A stretch of DNA of 64,000 nucleotides, taken from contig NZ_JAQIOY010000002.1 in NCBI RefSeq assembly GCF_028023555.1, forward strand, positions 744,001 through 808,000. The letters are read 5' to 3'. Below the pieces are notes generated by a model. It worked only from the letters and a program-made list of their open reading frames with translations, was not told the DNA's origin and did not search any database. Shown here piece after piece: positions 35,878 to 46,760 of this stretch (position 1 is the stretch's first letter; each line of letters opens with the position of its first letter). A program made the position numbers and the translations under genes. The stretch is from Thalassococcus_A lentus (lineage in GTDB: Bacteria > Pseudomonadota > Alphaproteobacteria > Rhodobacterales > Rhodobacteraceae).

Positions 35878-36891
35878 TCAGGCCAGCAGCGCGCTGCTTG
35901 GCTGAATGCGGCCCGTTACGATCCCGCGCCAGTTTTTGACCTCTGGGGTCATGAAGCGTTTCACGTCGGGATGCGCAGCGTCCAACACACCTAGACGCAC
36001 CAGAATGGCTGCGATCGCACATTCTGCGGCCCGGGTTGCACCGTCGGAAATCTTTAGTGCGACGCCCAGACCGCGCTTGGGCAGGATCGCCACGAAATAC
36101 CCTTCCGCCCCTGTCTTGAGCGCAACCGGCTCTGACGCGGCCCGCATCAACAAGGTGCAGGCCCGGCCACTGCCCGCCACCATCTGAGGAAAGGCATACA
36201 TCGCCGCGGCCAGCGTCGCCGCGGCGTTGCTTTGCGTATCGCTGCGTTCATGCGCCGTCGCGAAATACGCCATGGCGCGCGCCATACCATGCATGCTGGT
36301 TGCAAAATTCGGAGCAGAGCATCCATCAATCCCGAAGCCAGGGCTGGTTTCCTGAGTGATCTCTTCAAAGGCGTCCTTGCAGGCCAACTGGACCGGGTGA
36401 TCGGGATCGACATATTCGGGCCCCGCGCCCAGATGTTGCGCAAGGGTCAAAAAGCCTGCGTGTTTGCCCGAACAGTTGTTGTGCAACTGGCATGGGGCCT
36501 GGTCATCGCGGATCATCTGCAGCTTCAAATCCTTGTCGCGCGACGGCTGAGGGCCGCAGCGCAAATCGGTTTCCTGCAAACCCAGCTCTCCCAACCAAGC
36601 CGAGACTGCACTCACATGTTCGGGCGCGCCCTGATGCGAGGCACAGGCCAGCGCAAGCCGGCGCTCATCCAGACCACGTGCCGCCGCTGCGCCAGAGGTG
36701 ATCAAAGGCAAGGCCTGAACCATTTTGGATGAACTGCGCGGCAGGACGATTTCCTTGGGATTTCCCCAAGAATCAACGATTTGACCGGTGCCGTCGCAGA
36801 CAACAGCATGGCCGCTGTGAAGGCTCTCGGCCAGGGGGCCGCGCCAGACTTCGACCAATGGTTCAGCAGTCTTGTTCGAAACATGGGACAT
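35878..36891 (-). CDS. L-asparaginase, Rhizobium etli ReAV (AnsA) type
   Basis: Serine-beta-lactamase-like asparaginase, 337 residues from the ATG at 36891 (GAGG upstream). Residues line up with the catalytic set known in R. etli ReAV: S53 and K56 in PRSSSKMVQ, C140 and K143 in NNCSGKHAGF, and C191 in DGCSAPNF. It has no signal peptide and should hydrolyse asparagine to aspartate in the cytoplasm. Constitutive or inducible expression cannot be told. It diverges from the IalB-like gene. Confidence 0.9.
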   Translation of the reverse strand: MSHVSNKTAEPLVEVWRGPLAESLHSGHAVVCDGTGQIVDSWGNPKEIVLPRSSSKMVQALPLITSGAAAARGLDERRLALACASHQGAPEHVSAVSAWLGELGLQETDLRCGPQPSRDKDLKLQMIRDDQAPCQLHNNCSGKHAGFLTLAQHLGAGPEYVDPDHPVQLACKDAFEEITQETSPGFGIDGCSAPNFATSMHGMARAMAYFATAHERSDTQSNAAATLAAAMYAFPQMVAGSGRACTLLMRAASEPVALKTGAEGYFVAILPKRGLGVALKISDGATRAAECAIAAILVRLGVLDAAHPDVKRFMTPEVKNWRGIVTGRIQPSSALLA

Positions 36892-37061
36892 CTTGCACCT
36901 CACTTCTGAGCGAATATCTGCCAACAGGGCTTTAATTGCAGCGTTTTTTCAGGCTATTGTCGCCGCGTCGAGACTAAATGGCTTGTGCCAAAGCGAAAAG
37001 CGACAAGAAAATCGAGGCACGGGCAGTGACTTTGAGGCAAGGACAGCTGGAGGCTGCAAGT

Positions 37062-37595
37062 ATGATTTCAGGTCTGGGGCGGATCGTGGGCGCTGGCGCG
37101 CTCGCACTCGTGATGGCGGCGGGCGCAAGCCACGCACAGGAAGCCAGCACCAACCGCGTGGATGCCATGACGGATTGGTCTGTGTTCGAAGGGGATAACC
37201 CCAAGGAATGCTGGGCCGTCAGCACTTTCAAGGAAAGCGTTAACACCAAGGATGGCCGAGTGGTGGCCGTGACCCGCGGTGAGATACTGTTGATGGTGTT
37301 CTACCGTCCGGGTGCGAACGTTAAGGGACAGGTTGCCTTTACCGGTGGTTATCCGTTCGCGGGCGGATCGACCGTGAACGTCAACATCGGCGGCACGCAG
37401 TTCGAACTCTACACCGAAGGTGAGTGGGCTTGGCCCGCAACTCCGCAGGATGACACCAAGCTGATCACCGCAATGAAGCGCGGTGCAAATGCTGTTCTGA
37501 CCGCCCGCTCATCGCGCGGAACCACCACCAAAGATACGTTCTCTTTGCTGGGTTTCACGGCCGCGGTCGAGGATGCGGAAAAGCGCTGTTCGTAA
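37062..37595 (+). CDS. Secreted IalB-like (invasion-associated locus B family) protein
   Basis: Small exported protein of 177 residues. The ATG at 37062 follows GGAGG and gives a clear signal peptide ending ASHAQE; a start at 36978 would put 28 charged residues before it. Mature features are the family-like DWSVFEGDNPKECWAVS near the front and a C-terminal cysteine (EKRCS), which may pair with the cysteine in ECWA. Members are widespread in alphaproteobacteria with no settled biochemical role. A strong terminator follows. Confidence 0.82.
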   Translation: MISGLGRIVGAGALALVMAAGASHAQEASTNRVDAMTDWSVFEGDNPKECWAVSTFKESVNTKDGRVVAVTRGEILLMVFYRPGANVKGQVAFTGGYPFAGGSTVNVNIGGTQFELYTEGEWAWPATPQDDTKLITAMKRGANAVLTARSSRGTTTKDTFSLLGFTAAVEDAEKRCS

Positions 37596-37618
37596 CAATC
37601 GCTACAGTTTGCTGATGA

Positions 37619-37651
37619 AAAGGGCCGGTCTTGATCGGCCCTTTGGTTTTT
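37619..37651 (+). terminator. Rho-independent terminator after the IalB-like gene
   Basis: AAAGGGCCG (37619-37627) and CGGCCCTTT (37636-37644) pair perfectly over an 8-base loop, followed by GGTTTTT. It isolates the gene from rlmN. Confidence 0.85.
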
Positions 37652-37703
37652 GAGCCGAATCCTGTAATGGCAGGCTTTCGGATGACACTGAGGATGCAGG
37701 GCC

Positions 37704-38909
37704 ATGGCTGAACAGTCTGGACAAAACGCGCAAGCACCAATCACGCAAGACGTGATGACAATCCCGCGCAAGCTGCCGGAAGGCGGCAAGGTCAACCTGA
37801 TCGGTTTGACCCGCGACGGTCTGCGTGCGGCCCTCATCGAAGCCGGAACACCCGAAAAACAGGCCAAGATGCGCACCGGGCAGATCTGGCAGTGGCTGTA
37901 TCACTGGGGTGTCCGCGATTTTGGCTCGATGACCAATTTGTCCAAGGATTACCGGGCGCAACTGGCTGAACGTTTTGAAATCGCAATTCCCGAAGTCGTG
38001 TCCAAGCAGGTCAGCGCCGATGGCACGCGCAAGTATCTGGTGCGGATCGCGGGCGGTCACGAAGTCGAAGTGGTCTATATTCCCGAAACCGATCGCGGAA
38101 CGCTTTGCATTTCCAGTCAGGTCGGCTGCACCCTGACCTGCTCATTCTGCCACACGGGCACGCAAAAACTGGTCCGCAATCTGACGGCGGCCGAGATCAT
38201 TGGTCAGGTCATGATGGCCCGGGATGATCTGGACGAATGGCCGGAACCCGGCGTTGGTACCGGGGATGCCGGACCGCGCCTTTTGTCGAACATCGTGCTG
38301 ATGGGCATGGGCGAGCCGCTCTACAATTTCGAAAATGTCCGCGACGCGATGAAGATTGCCATGGACGGCGAAGGCATTGCCCTGTCACGCCGCCGGATCA
38401 CTCTGTCGACCTCGGGTGTCGTTCCCGAAATCGCCAAAACCGCCGAAGAGATTGGCTGCCTTTTGGCCGTGTCCTTTCACGCCACCACCGACGAGGTGCG
38501 CGACCGATTGGTTCCGATCAACAAGCGCTGGAACATCGAGGCGCTGCTGGATGCCCTGCGTGAATATCCCAAGGTCTCCAACTCTGAGCGGATCACCTTT
38601 GAGTACGTGATGCTGAAAGACGTGAATGACAGCGACGAAGACGCGCGGCGGCTGGTTCGATTGATCAGCGGCATCCCCGCCAAGATCAATCTGATCCCGT
38701 TCAACGAATGGCCCGGCGCGCCTTACCAGCGTTCGGACTGGGCCCGGATCGAGAGCTTTGCCGACATCATCTACAAGGCGGGCTACGCTTCCCCCATCCG
38801 TACCCCGCGCGGCGAAGACATCATGGCCGCATGCGGTCAGCTGAAGTCCGCGACCGAACGGGCACGCAAATCGCGCAAACAGATCGAGGCCGAAGTCCAA
38901 CAGGGCTGA
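37704..38909 (+). CDS. rlmN: 23S rRNA (adenine-2503-C2)-methyltransferase RlmN
   Basis: Radical-SAM enzyme that methylates C2 of A2503 in 23S rRNA and A37 of some tRNAs. The [4Fe-4S] motif is C142-x3-C146-x2-C149 in GCTLTCSFCH. The catalytic C-terminal cysteine lies in EDIMAACGQLK, and LMGMGEPLYNFENV is the SAM-contacting stretch. Length of 401 residues is normal. A good terminator follows, so it is probably transcribed alone. Confidence 0.96.
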   Translation: MAEQSGQNAQAPITQDVMTIPRKLPEGGKVNLIGLTRDGLRAALIEAGTPEKQAKMRTGQIWQWLYHWGVRDFGSMTNLSKDYRAQLAERFEIAIPEVVSKQVSADGTRKYLVRIAGGHEVEVVYIPETDRGTLCISSQVGCTLTCSFCHTGTQKLVRNLTAAEIIGQVMMARDDLDEWPEPGVGTGDAGPRLLSNIVLMGMGEPLYNFENVRDAMKIAMDGEGIALSRRRITLSTSGVVPEIAKTAEEIGCLLAVSFHATTDEVRDRLVPINKRWNIEALLDALREYPKVSNSERITFEYVMLKDVNDSDEDARRLVRLISGIPAKINLIPFNEWPGAPYQRSDWARIESFADIIYKAGYASPIRTPRGEDIMAACGQLKSATERARKSRKQIEAEVQQG

Positions 38910-38935
38910 AACTCTTTACTTTTCAGACAGATGAT

Positions 38936-38964
38936 GGCCGCCCCTGCATTCGGGCGGCCTTTTT
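38936..38964 (+). terminator. Rho-independent terminator after rlmN
   Basis: GGCCGCCC (38936-38943) pairs with GGGCGGCC (38952-38959) over an 8-base loop, followed directly by TTTTT. Confidence 0.88.
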
Positions 38965-39043
38965 CGTTGTCGGGCCGCGTCAGCATTGCTTGACATTTCC
39001 GACTATTTTTATCAGTTATTGACATCTGAACGAAGAATGACCG

Positions 39044-39496
39044 ATGAAACACGAACCTTTTGCCCCAAAGCGCTTGACCGATTTGAAACCGGTCGAAGCC
39101 CGTTTGATCACCTTGCTGCGGCATGTGAATGCACACCGTGCTCCGCAGCGGGCCATTTGGTCAGATCTGCGCAGGGACATGACTTTCAAACGGGCCCGGT
39201 CCTGCTGGATGGCCGCAAGCAACATGCTGGACCTTCTGAATAGCCACGGCTGGCAACCGGCACCCCTTTCGGCACCGCGCTGCAAACTGCTGTCTCAGCA
39301 CGAACAGACGCTGGTCCTTTTCGTCCTGTCCGCGACCGAACAACGCCGCGAAGAAGCCATGGAACAGGCCCTGTTCCTAATCCAGCCGCACAAGATGCCG
39401 GAACTGGTCAAACAGGCCGAACGTCTCGGAATGCCGCTGCTCTGTGCTGACTGCAAACGCAGGATTCTCGGTGATCGGACCTTGACCTTCCAGTGA
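39044..39496 (+). CDS. Conserved-looking protein of unknown function with a CxxC motif
   Basis: Soluble protein of 150 residues that I do not recognise. It is rich in arginine, leucine and alanine, with predicted helices and no signal peptide or membrane segment. A pair of cysteines near the end (LLCADCKRRI) could bind metal or form a disulfide. TTGACAT occurs twice upstream (38990 and 39019), possibly part of a promoter. Its stop codon lies within the copper-responsive promoter of copA, so the two genes are adjacent but the second has its own start of transcription. Confidence 0.72.
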   Translation: MKHEPFAPKRLTDLKPVEARLITLLRHVNAHRAPQRAIWSDLRRDMTFKRARSCWMAASNMLDLLNSHGWQPAPLSAPRCKLLSQHEQTLVLFVLSATEQRREEAMEQALFLIQPHKMPELVKQAERLGMPLLCADCKRRILGDRTLTFQ

Positions 39497-39512
39497 CAGG
39501 AACCCTTATGTT
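39482..39512 (+). promoter_or_regulatory. CueR-type copper-responsive promoter of copA
   Basis: -35 TTGACC at 39482-39487 and -10 TATGTT at 39507-39512 are separated by 19 bp, the overlong spacer of MerR-family promoters. Within it, TTCC-N7-GGAA matches the dyad core of the E. coli copA CueR site. The cueR-like gene is downstream in the same operon. Transcription should begin near 39519. Confidence 0.72.
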
Positions 39513-39543
39513 TGGCGAAAGCTTGCCAACCAAAGGTCCGACA

Positions 39544-42012
39544 ATGGCCACTGCCACTTTGCGTTTTGAAGTCACAAATCTAAGCTGTGCGGGCTGCGCC
39601 GGACGGGCCGAGCGTGCGCTGGCTTCAGTTGCAGGCGTTGAACAGGCTGGCGTCAATCTGGCCAATCGCATGGCAACCGTCGCAGGTGATGCGGGCTTCT
39701 CAGAGCTGAACCAAGCCCTGCAAGACGCAGGATATCCGGCCCGAACCGAGGTGCGCACGCTCCAAATCAGGGGCATGCACTGTGCTTCTTGCACCCAAAG
39801 GATTGAGGCCGGGTTGATGGCCCTGCGCGGCGTGACGAAGGCACAAGTCAATTTGGCTTCCGAACAGGCCCGGGTCACGACCGTGCCGGGATTGGTCGAG
39901 CAAGAAGACCTGACTTCAACGATCAAGGCACTGGGGTTTGACGCCGAGCCGCTGGACTGCGACGATGTGGTCCCGCCCGATGCCTCTGAACAAGCGCAGC
40001 TGCGCCGGGATCTATGGATTGCGGGCATTCTGACCCTTCCGGTGTTTCTGGTCGAAATGGGCGGGCATCTTGTTCCACCGTTTCACCATTGGATCCATGG
40101 GACGATCGGCCAGCAAACCAGCTGGCTGCTTCAGTTCATTTTGATCACGGCGGTTTTGGCGATACCGGGACGGCGGTTTTACCGCATCGGCCTGCCGCTC
40201 TTGGCCAAGGGCACACCGGACATGAATTCGCTGGTCGCCTTGGGCACCTTGGCGGCCTGGGGATATTCCACACTCGCGCTATTTGCGCCTCAAGCGCTGC
40301 CCCAAGGCACGCGCGCCATCTATTTTGAAGCCGCGGGCGTCATTGTCACGCTGATCTTGCTGGGCCGGTTTCTAGAAGCACGGGCCAAAGGCCGTACAAG
40401 GGCTGCGATCCGGCAACTTGTGGGACTTCGCCCCGATACGGCGCAGGTCGAACGGGATGGTCAAATCGTCGACATTCCCGTGGATCAGATTGTGTTGGGG
40501 GATGTGCTGTCCCTGAAAGCGGGCGAACGCGTGGCAGTGGATGGGGCCGTGCTGACCGGGCGGTCATTCGTGGACGAAAGCATGATCACGGGCGAGCCTG
40601 TACCAAACGAAAAATCCGAAGGGTCGATGCTGGTCGCCGGTACCGTCAACGGCAACGGCGCGTTGCGGTATCGCGCCACGGCGGTGGGGCATGACACCGT
40701 GCTGGCCCGGATCATTGCGATGGTTCAGGAGGCACAGGGGGCCAAACTGCCGATTCAGGCGCTGGCAGATCGGGTGGTGCGTTGGTTCGTACCAATCGTC
40801 ATGGCACTTGCGGCGCTGACCGTTGCGATCTGGCTGACCTTTGGGCCCGGACTGACCTTTGCGCTGGTGGCCGGTGTGTCCGTTCTGATCATCGCCTGCC
40901 CCTGCGCCATGGGGCTGGCAACGCCGACCTCGATCATGGTGGGGACCGGCCGTGCGGCAGAACTGGGCGTGCTGTTCCGCAAAGGGGATACGCTTCAACG
41001 GCTGGATACCGTTAAGGCAATCGCCTTTGACAAGACAGGCACCCTGACGCGGGGCCGTCCGGAACTTGCGGACCAATGGGCTGCGCCCGGGTTTGAAGCT
41101 TCCGATGTGCTCAGGCTGGCAGCCAGCGCCGAGACAGGCAGCGACCATCCGATCGCCCAAGCATTGATCCAAGCCGCAACAGACAGCGAAACGCCCCAAA
41201 GCGTCGAGGCGATACCGGGCTTTGGATTGCGTGCAATTGTTGATGGGCAGACCGTCTTGGTCGGTGCAGAACGCCTGATGAACCGAGAGGACATCAGCCT
41301 TGCGCCCCTTGAAAAAGCGTTGGCCTCGATGGCGGCCAAAGGGCAGACGCCCGTTCTGGTAGCTGTCGATGGCCGGATTGCTGGCGCATTCGCGGTCGCC
41401 GACCAAGTCAAACCCGAAGCGGCCCGTGCTTTGGCTGTCCTGCGCGAGCGGGGCATTTCGCTGGCCATGATAACCGGCGACACGGCTTCGGTTGCGCGCA
41501 ATGTGGCTGCGGATCTGGGCATCGATCATGTGCAGGCCGAAGTTCTGCCAGAGGGCAAACGAGACGCCGTAAGACAATTGCAAATCGAACTGGGCGCAGT
41601 CGCCTTTGTTGGCGATGGGATCAACGATGCACCAGCGCTGGCCGAAGCCGACGTGGGCATTGCAATCGGAACCGGCACGGATGTGGCCATCGAAAGCGCC
41701 GACGTCGTGTTGATATCCGGCGATCTGGCTGGCGCTGTGACCGCCCTTGATGTGTCCAGGCGCGTCATGCGGAACATTCGGCAAAACCTGTTCTGGGCCT
41801 TTGCCTACAACGCAGCTTTGATTCCGGTGGCTGCTGGCATTCTGTATCCAGCCATTGGCATGCTGCTTTCACCGATGCTGGCCGCCGGGGCCATGGCGCT
41901 TTCGTCGGTCTTTGTGCTCAGCAATGCGCTGCGACTGCGCCGCATGGCCCCTGCCCTTGCCCACAATCCCGACGCGCAACGCAGAACATTGCAGCAGGAA
42001 GCACACGCATGA
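39544..42012 (+). CDS. copA: Copper(I)-translocating P-type ATPase
   Basis: Inner-membrane pump exporting Cu(I) from the cytoplasm, 822 residues from the ATG at 39544. Earlier in-frame starts (GTG 39493, ATG 39508) lie inside or before the CueR-type promoter and cannot be on its transcript. Two N-terminal metal-binding domains have CxxC at C15/C18 (SCAGC) and C80/C83 (MHCASC). The membrane CPC motif is at 452-454, the phosphorylated aspartate in DKTGT at 496-500, and GDGINDAPAL closes the ATPase. The stop overlaps the start of the cueR-like gene (ATGA). Confidence 0.95.
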   Translation: MATATLRFEVTNLSCAGCAGRAERALASVAGVEQAGVNLANRMATVAGDAGFSELNQALQDAGYPARTEVRTLQIRGMHCASCTQRIEAGLMALRGVTKAQVNLASEQARVTTVPGLVEQEDLTSTIKALGFDAEPLDCDDVVPPDASEQAQLRRDLWIAGILTLPVFLVEMGGHLVPPFHHWIHGTIGQQTSWLLQFILITAVLAIPGRRFYRIGLPLLAKGTPDMNSLVALGTLAAWGYSTLALFAPQALPQGTRAIYFEAAGVIVTLILLGRFLEARAKGRTRAAIRQLVGLRPDTAQVERDGQIVDIPVDQIVLGDVLSLKAGERVAVDGAVLTGRSFVDESMITGEPVPNEKSEGSMLVAGTVNGNGALRYRATAVGHDTVLARIIAMVQEAQGAKLPIQALADRVVRWFVPIVMALAALTVAIWLTFGPGLTFALVAGVSVLIIACPCAMGLATPTSIMVGTGRAAELGVLFRKGDTLQRLDTVKAIAFDKTGTLTRGRPELADQWAAPGFEASDVLRLAASAETGSDHPIAQALIQAATDSETPQSVEAIPGFGLRAIVDGQTVLVGAERLMNREDISLAPLEKALASMAAKGQTPVLVAVDGRIAGAFAVADQVKPEAARALAVLRERGISLAMITGDTASVARNVAADLGIDHVQAEVLPEGKRDAVRQLQIELGAVAFVGDGINDAPALAEADVGIAIGTGTDVAIESADVVLISGDLAGAVTALDVSRRVMRNIRQNLFWAFAYNAALIPVAAGILYPAIGMLLSPMLAAGAMALSSVFVLSNALRLRRMAPALAHNPDAQRRTLQQEAHA

Positions 42013-42398
42013 ATATCTCTGAGGTAGGAAAACAGGCAGGCCTGCCCGCCAAGACCATTCGCTATTACGAAGAAATCGGTCTGGTCAGCCCCCGCCGGGA
42101 TACCAACGGGTATCGGGTGTTTCAGGACAGCGACCTGCATAAACTGGCCTTTGTGGCCCGGGCCCGCGCCTTGGGGTTTTCCATCGAAGACTGCCGCCTT
42201 CTTATGGCGCTCTACGAAGACGACAGCCGCGCCAGCTCAGACGTCAAGAAGCTGGCGCAGGATCATCTGCGCCAAATCGACGAAAAGATTGCTGCGTTGC
42301 AGGGGATGCGCGACACCTTGGGGGATCTGGTGACGGCCTGCCATGGCGATGCGCGGCCCGATTGTCCGATCCTCAAGGATCTGGCCCGATCCAGCTAG
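42009..42398 (+). CDS. cueR: MerR-family copper-responsive regulator CueR
   Basis: Transcriptional activator of 129 residues with a MerR helix-turn-helix (MNISEVGKQAGLPAKTIRYY, then EEIGLVSPRR) and a long dimerisation helix. The metal loop has two cysteines separated by seven residues in ACHGDARPDCPI, the CueR spacing for Cu(I)/Ag(I). The ATG overlaps the copA stop, so the regulator is made with the pump it controls and is subject to the same promoter. Confidence 0.93.
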   Translation: MNISEVGKQAGLPAKTIRYYEEIGLVSPRRDTNGYRVFQDSDLHKLAFVARARALGFSIEDCRLLMALYEDDSRASSDVKKLAQDHLRQIDEKIAALQGMRDTLGDLVTACHGDARPDCPILKDLARSS

Positions 42399-42411
42399 GG
42401 CCGCCGGTCGA

Positions 42412-43050
42412 TCAGGACGGGTACTTGTCCTGAAGGGCCTTGACCTGTTCCGCCGTCAATATCCGCGGATCCATACCCCGGGTCATCAGTGCCAGCTTTG
42501 CGGTTTCTTCCAGCTCTTCCATGGCGAAACTGGCGGCCCAGATATCCTTGCCCGCCACAACCGGCCCGTGATTGGCCAGCAGAACGGCAGTGCGTTTGCC
42601 GGCAAGCCCCCTGACGGCCTCGCCCATTTCAGGGTCGCCGGGCAGGAACACCGGCAGCAACTTGACCTTGCCCAGCATCATGACAGCGTAAGGTGTCAGC
42701 GGTGGCAACACATCATCGGGATCGATTTCAGGCAGCATGGACAACGCTGTTGAATGCGATGAATGCAGATGCACAACGGCCCCTGTGCCGCTGCGCGTTT
42801 CATAAAATGCGCTGTGCAGCGGGGTTTCCTTGGTCGGCTTATCGCCGCCCAGATGGGTCATGTCGGGTGCCAGCAGGCTGATGCGGGCCGGATCCAGGAA
42901 CCCAAAGGAACTGCCGGTCGGCGTCATGAGAAGGTTCCCATCGGGCAACCGAACCGAGATATTGCCGGACGATCCGCGCGTCAGACCGCGGTCAAACATC
43001 GACTTGGCGATGCGGCAGATATCTTCGCGTGCTTTGCTCTCGATGCTCAT
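42412..43050 (-). CDS. otnC: Class II aldolase family, 3-oxo-tetronate 4-phosphate decarboxylase-like
   Basis: Zinc enzyme of the class II aldolase/adducin family, 212 residues. Zinc ligands are the histidines in HLHSSHSTAL and the motif NHGPVVAGKD, with the conserved RGSSGNISVRLP near the front. The family partner of four-carbon acid-sugar kinases is OtnC, which decarboxylates 3-oxo-tetronate-4-phosphate to dihydroxyacetone phosphate. The ATG overlaps the kinase stop by four bases, supporting this name. A tetronate dehydrogenase gene is not adjacent. Confidence 0.87.
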   Translation of the reverse strand: MSIESKAREDICRIAKSMFDRGLTRGSSGNISVRLPDGNLLMTPTGSSFGFLDPARISLLAPDMTHLGGDKPTKETPLHSAFYETRSGTGAVVHLHSSHSTALSMLPEIDPDDVLPPLTPYAVMMLGKVKLLPVFLPGDPEMGEAVRGLAGKRTAVLLANHGPVVAGKDIWAASFAMEELEETAKLALMTRGMDPRILTAEQVKALQDKYPS

Positions 43051-44270
43051 GCACCCTCCATCTGCCGCAAGGCCTGCTCGAAAAAGTCTGGTCCGCCAAA
43101 ATTGCCCGACTTCAAAGCCAGCGCCAGTTCACGGCCTTCAGCGCGCACCAGCGGGACCCCGGCGGCAATGCGTGGGCCTATGGCCAGTCTGGTCGCACCA
43201 AGCCCTGAAACCACGGCACCCGAAGTCTCACCTCCGGCCACAACGATACGCTGGACACCCCGGTCTGCCAGATGCGCGGCCAGATCCGAAAACAGTGTTT
43301 CAATTCGTCCGGCCACGGCCTCACGTCCAAACTGGTCCTGCGCAGCACGCACCACTACGGGGTCGGCCGAACTGTAGATCATCGGAACGCCGGGCTGCGA
43401 CAGGGCCCATTCCGCCAGCGTTTCCACCGTGGCGGCACCGGACATGACCGTCTCGGCAGTGACTTCGCGCGACGCGGCCTTGGCGGCGTAGGTTTCGACC
43501 TGACCACGGGTTGCGCGGCTGCACGAGCCTGACAGCACGATACCCGCCCCGGTCACGGGCGCCCAGTTTGGTGTCGCGGGTTTAGCGCCAAAATTGGCCG
43601 GCAGACCCAAGGCTATGCCGGAGCCGCCACAGAGCAGGCGCGCCCCCGCGGCTGCGGCACCGATGGTCCAAAGATCATCATCCTGAATGGCGTCGACGAT
43701 CACATGACCCTTTTCCGGCATCGCATCACGGATCGCCTGCGCGCCTGCCGCCACCACTCGGGCCGAAACATGACCGACTGGCTGGTCGGACTGAAGCGCC
43801 AACCAGCGCCGCAAATCCGCATCGGTCATTGGCGTCAGAGGGTGATCCTGCATGCCGCATTCGTTCAGCAAAGTTTCCCCGACGAAAAGGTGCCCCATAT
43901 AGACCGACCGGCCGTTTTCCGGAAACGCCGGACAGGTGATGACCGTTTCGGCCCCCAGTTTTTCGGCCAGCGCATCAAGAACAGGGCCGATGTTGCCCTC
44001 GGGCGTGGAATCAAAGGTTGAGCAAACTTTGAAAATGATCTGCTCCGCACCCTGCGCACGCAACCAATCGCAGGCGGCCAGCGATTGCGAAACCGCTTCG
44101 GCCACTGGCGCGGTGCGGGATTTCAACGCCACCACCCCGGCCCCCAGATCGGGATCTGCAGGACCTTCGGGCACACCGATATATTGCGCGGTGCTCATAC
44201 CGGCCTCGGCCAATGTCAGTGCGATGTCGGATGCACCGGTAAAATCATCTGCGACTACGCCAATTTTCAC
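43047..44270 (-). CDS. otnK: Four-carbon acid sugar kinase (OtnK, DUF1537 family)
   Basis: ATP-dependent kinase for 3-oxo-tetronate or similar sugar acids, 407 residues. The preferred start is a GTG at 44270 with AAGGA upstream, giving VKIGVVADDFTGASDIALTL as the first 20 residues, the conserved family N-terminus. The longer frame from 44375 adds 35 residues with no homology. The C-terminal ATP-binding half has VVAGGETSGAVVSGL. It forms an overlapping pair with otnC. Without a dehydrogenase gene the exact tetronate is unknown. Confidence 0.88.
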   Translation of the reverse strand: MKIGVVADDFTGASDIALTLAEAGMSTAQYIGVPEGPADPDLGAGVVALKSRTAPVAEAVSQSLAACDWLRAQGAEQIIFKVCSTFDSTPEGNIGPVLDALAEKLGAETVITCPAFPENGRSVYMGHLFVGETLLNECGMQDHPLTPMTDADLRRWLALQSDQPVGHVSARVVAAGAQAIRDAMPEKGHVIVDAIQDDDLWTIGAAAAGARLLCGGSGIALGLPANFGAKPATPNWAPVTGAGIVLSGSCSRATRGQVETYAAKAASREVTAETVMSGAATVETLAEWALSQPGVPMIYSSADPVVVRAAQDQFGREAVAGRIETLFSDLAAHLADRGVQRIVVAGGETSGAVVSGLGATRLAIGPRIAAGVPLVRAEGRELALALKSGNFGGPDFFEQALRQMEGA

Positions 44271-44480
44271 GCCATGATCCTTTCCGTGGGCTGTCCGTCT
44301 TGGGCCATAGGGCATAGCCAAAGGTCTCTTGTCCAGTGGCAGGGCACAGCGACCCGCGGGTTGATGCGGCATCACGTCCCGGCGTATTTCGACAATTTTC
44401 CACGATTCAAGCCCCCATCGCTGTGGACGTTCGGTGCCCTGTCGGCTATTGCCTGCGCATCAATGAGAGGTTTGTGCACC

Positions 44481-46688
<2,208 letters not shown>

Positions 46689-46710
46689 GCGCGGAACGAC
46701 AAACCATGCA

Positions 46711-46736
46711 TTCGGCGCGCCAAGGGGCGCGCCGAA
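46711..46736. terminator. Hairpin between convergent icd and ROK regulator genes
   Basis: TTCGGCGCGCC at 46711-46721 and GGCGCGCCGAA at 46726-46736 form a perfect 11-bp stem with a 4-base loop. It has no T-tract, but its place between converging genes suggests transcript end formation for both. Confidence 0.65.
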
Positions 46737-46760
46737 ACCGCAGGCCACTCGGACCTACGC

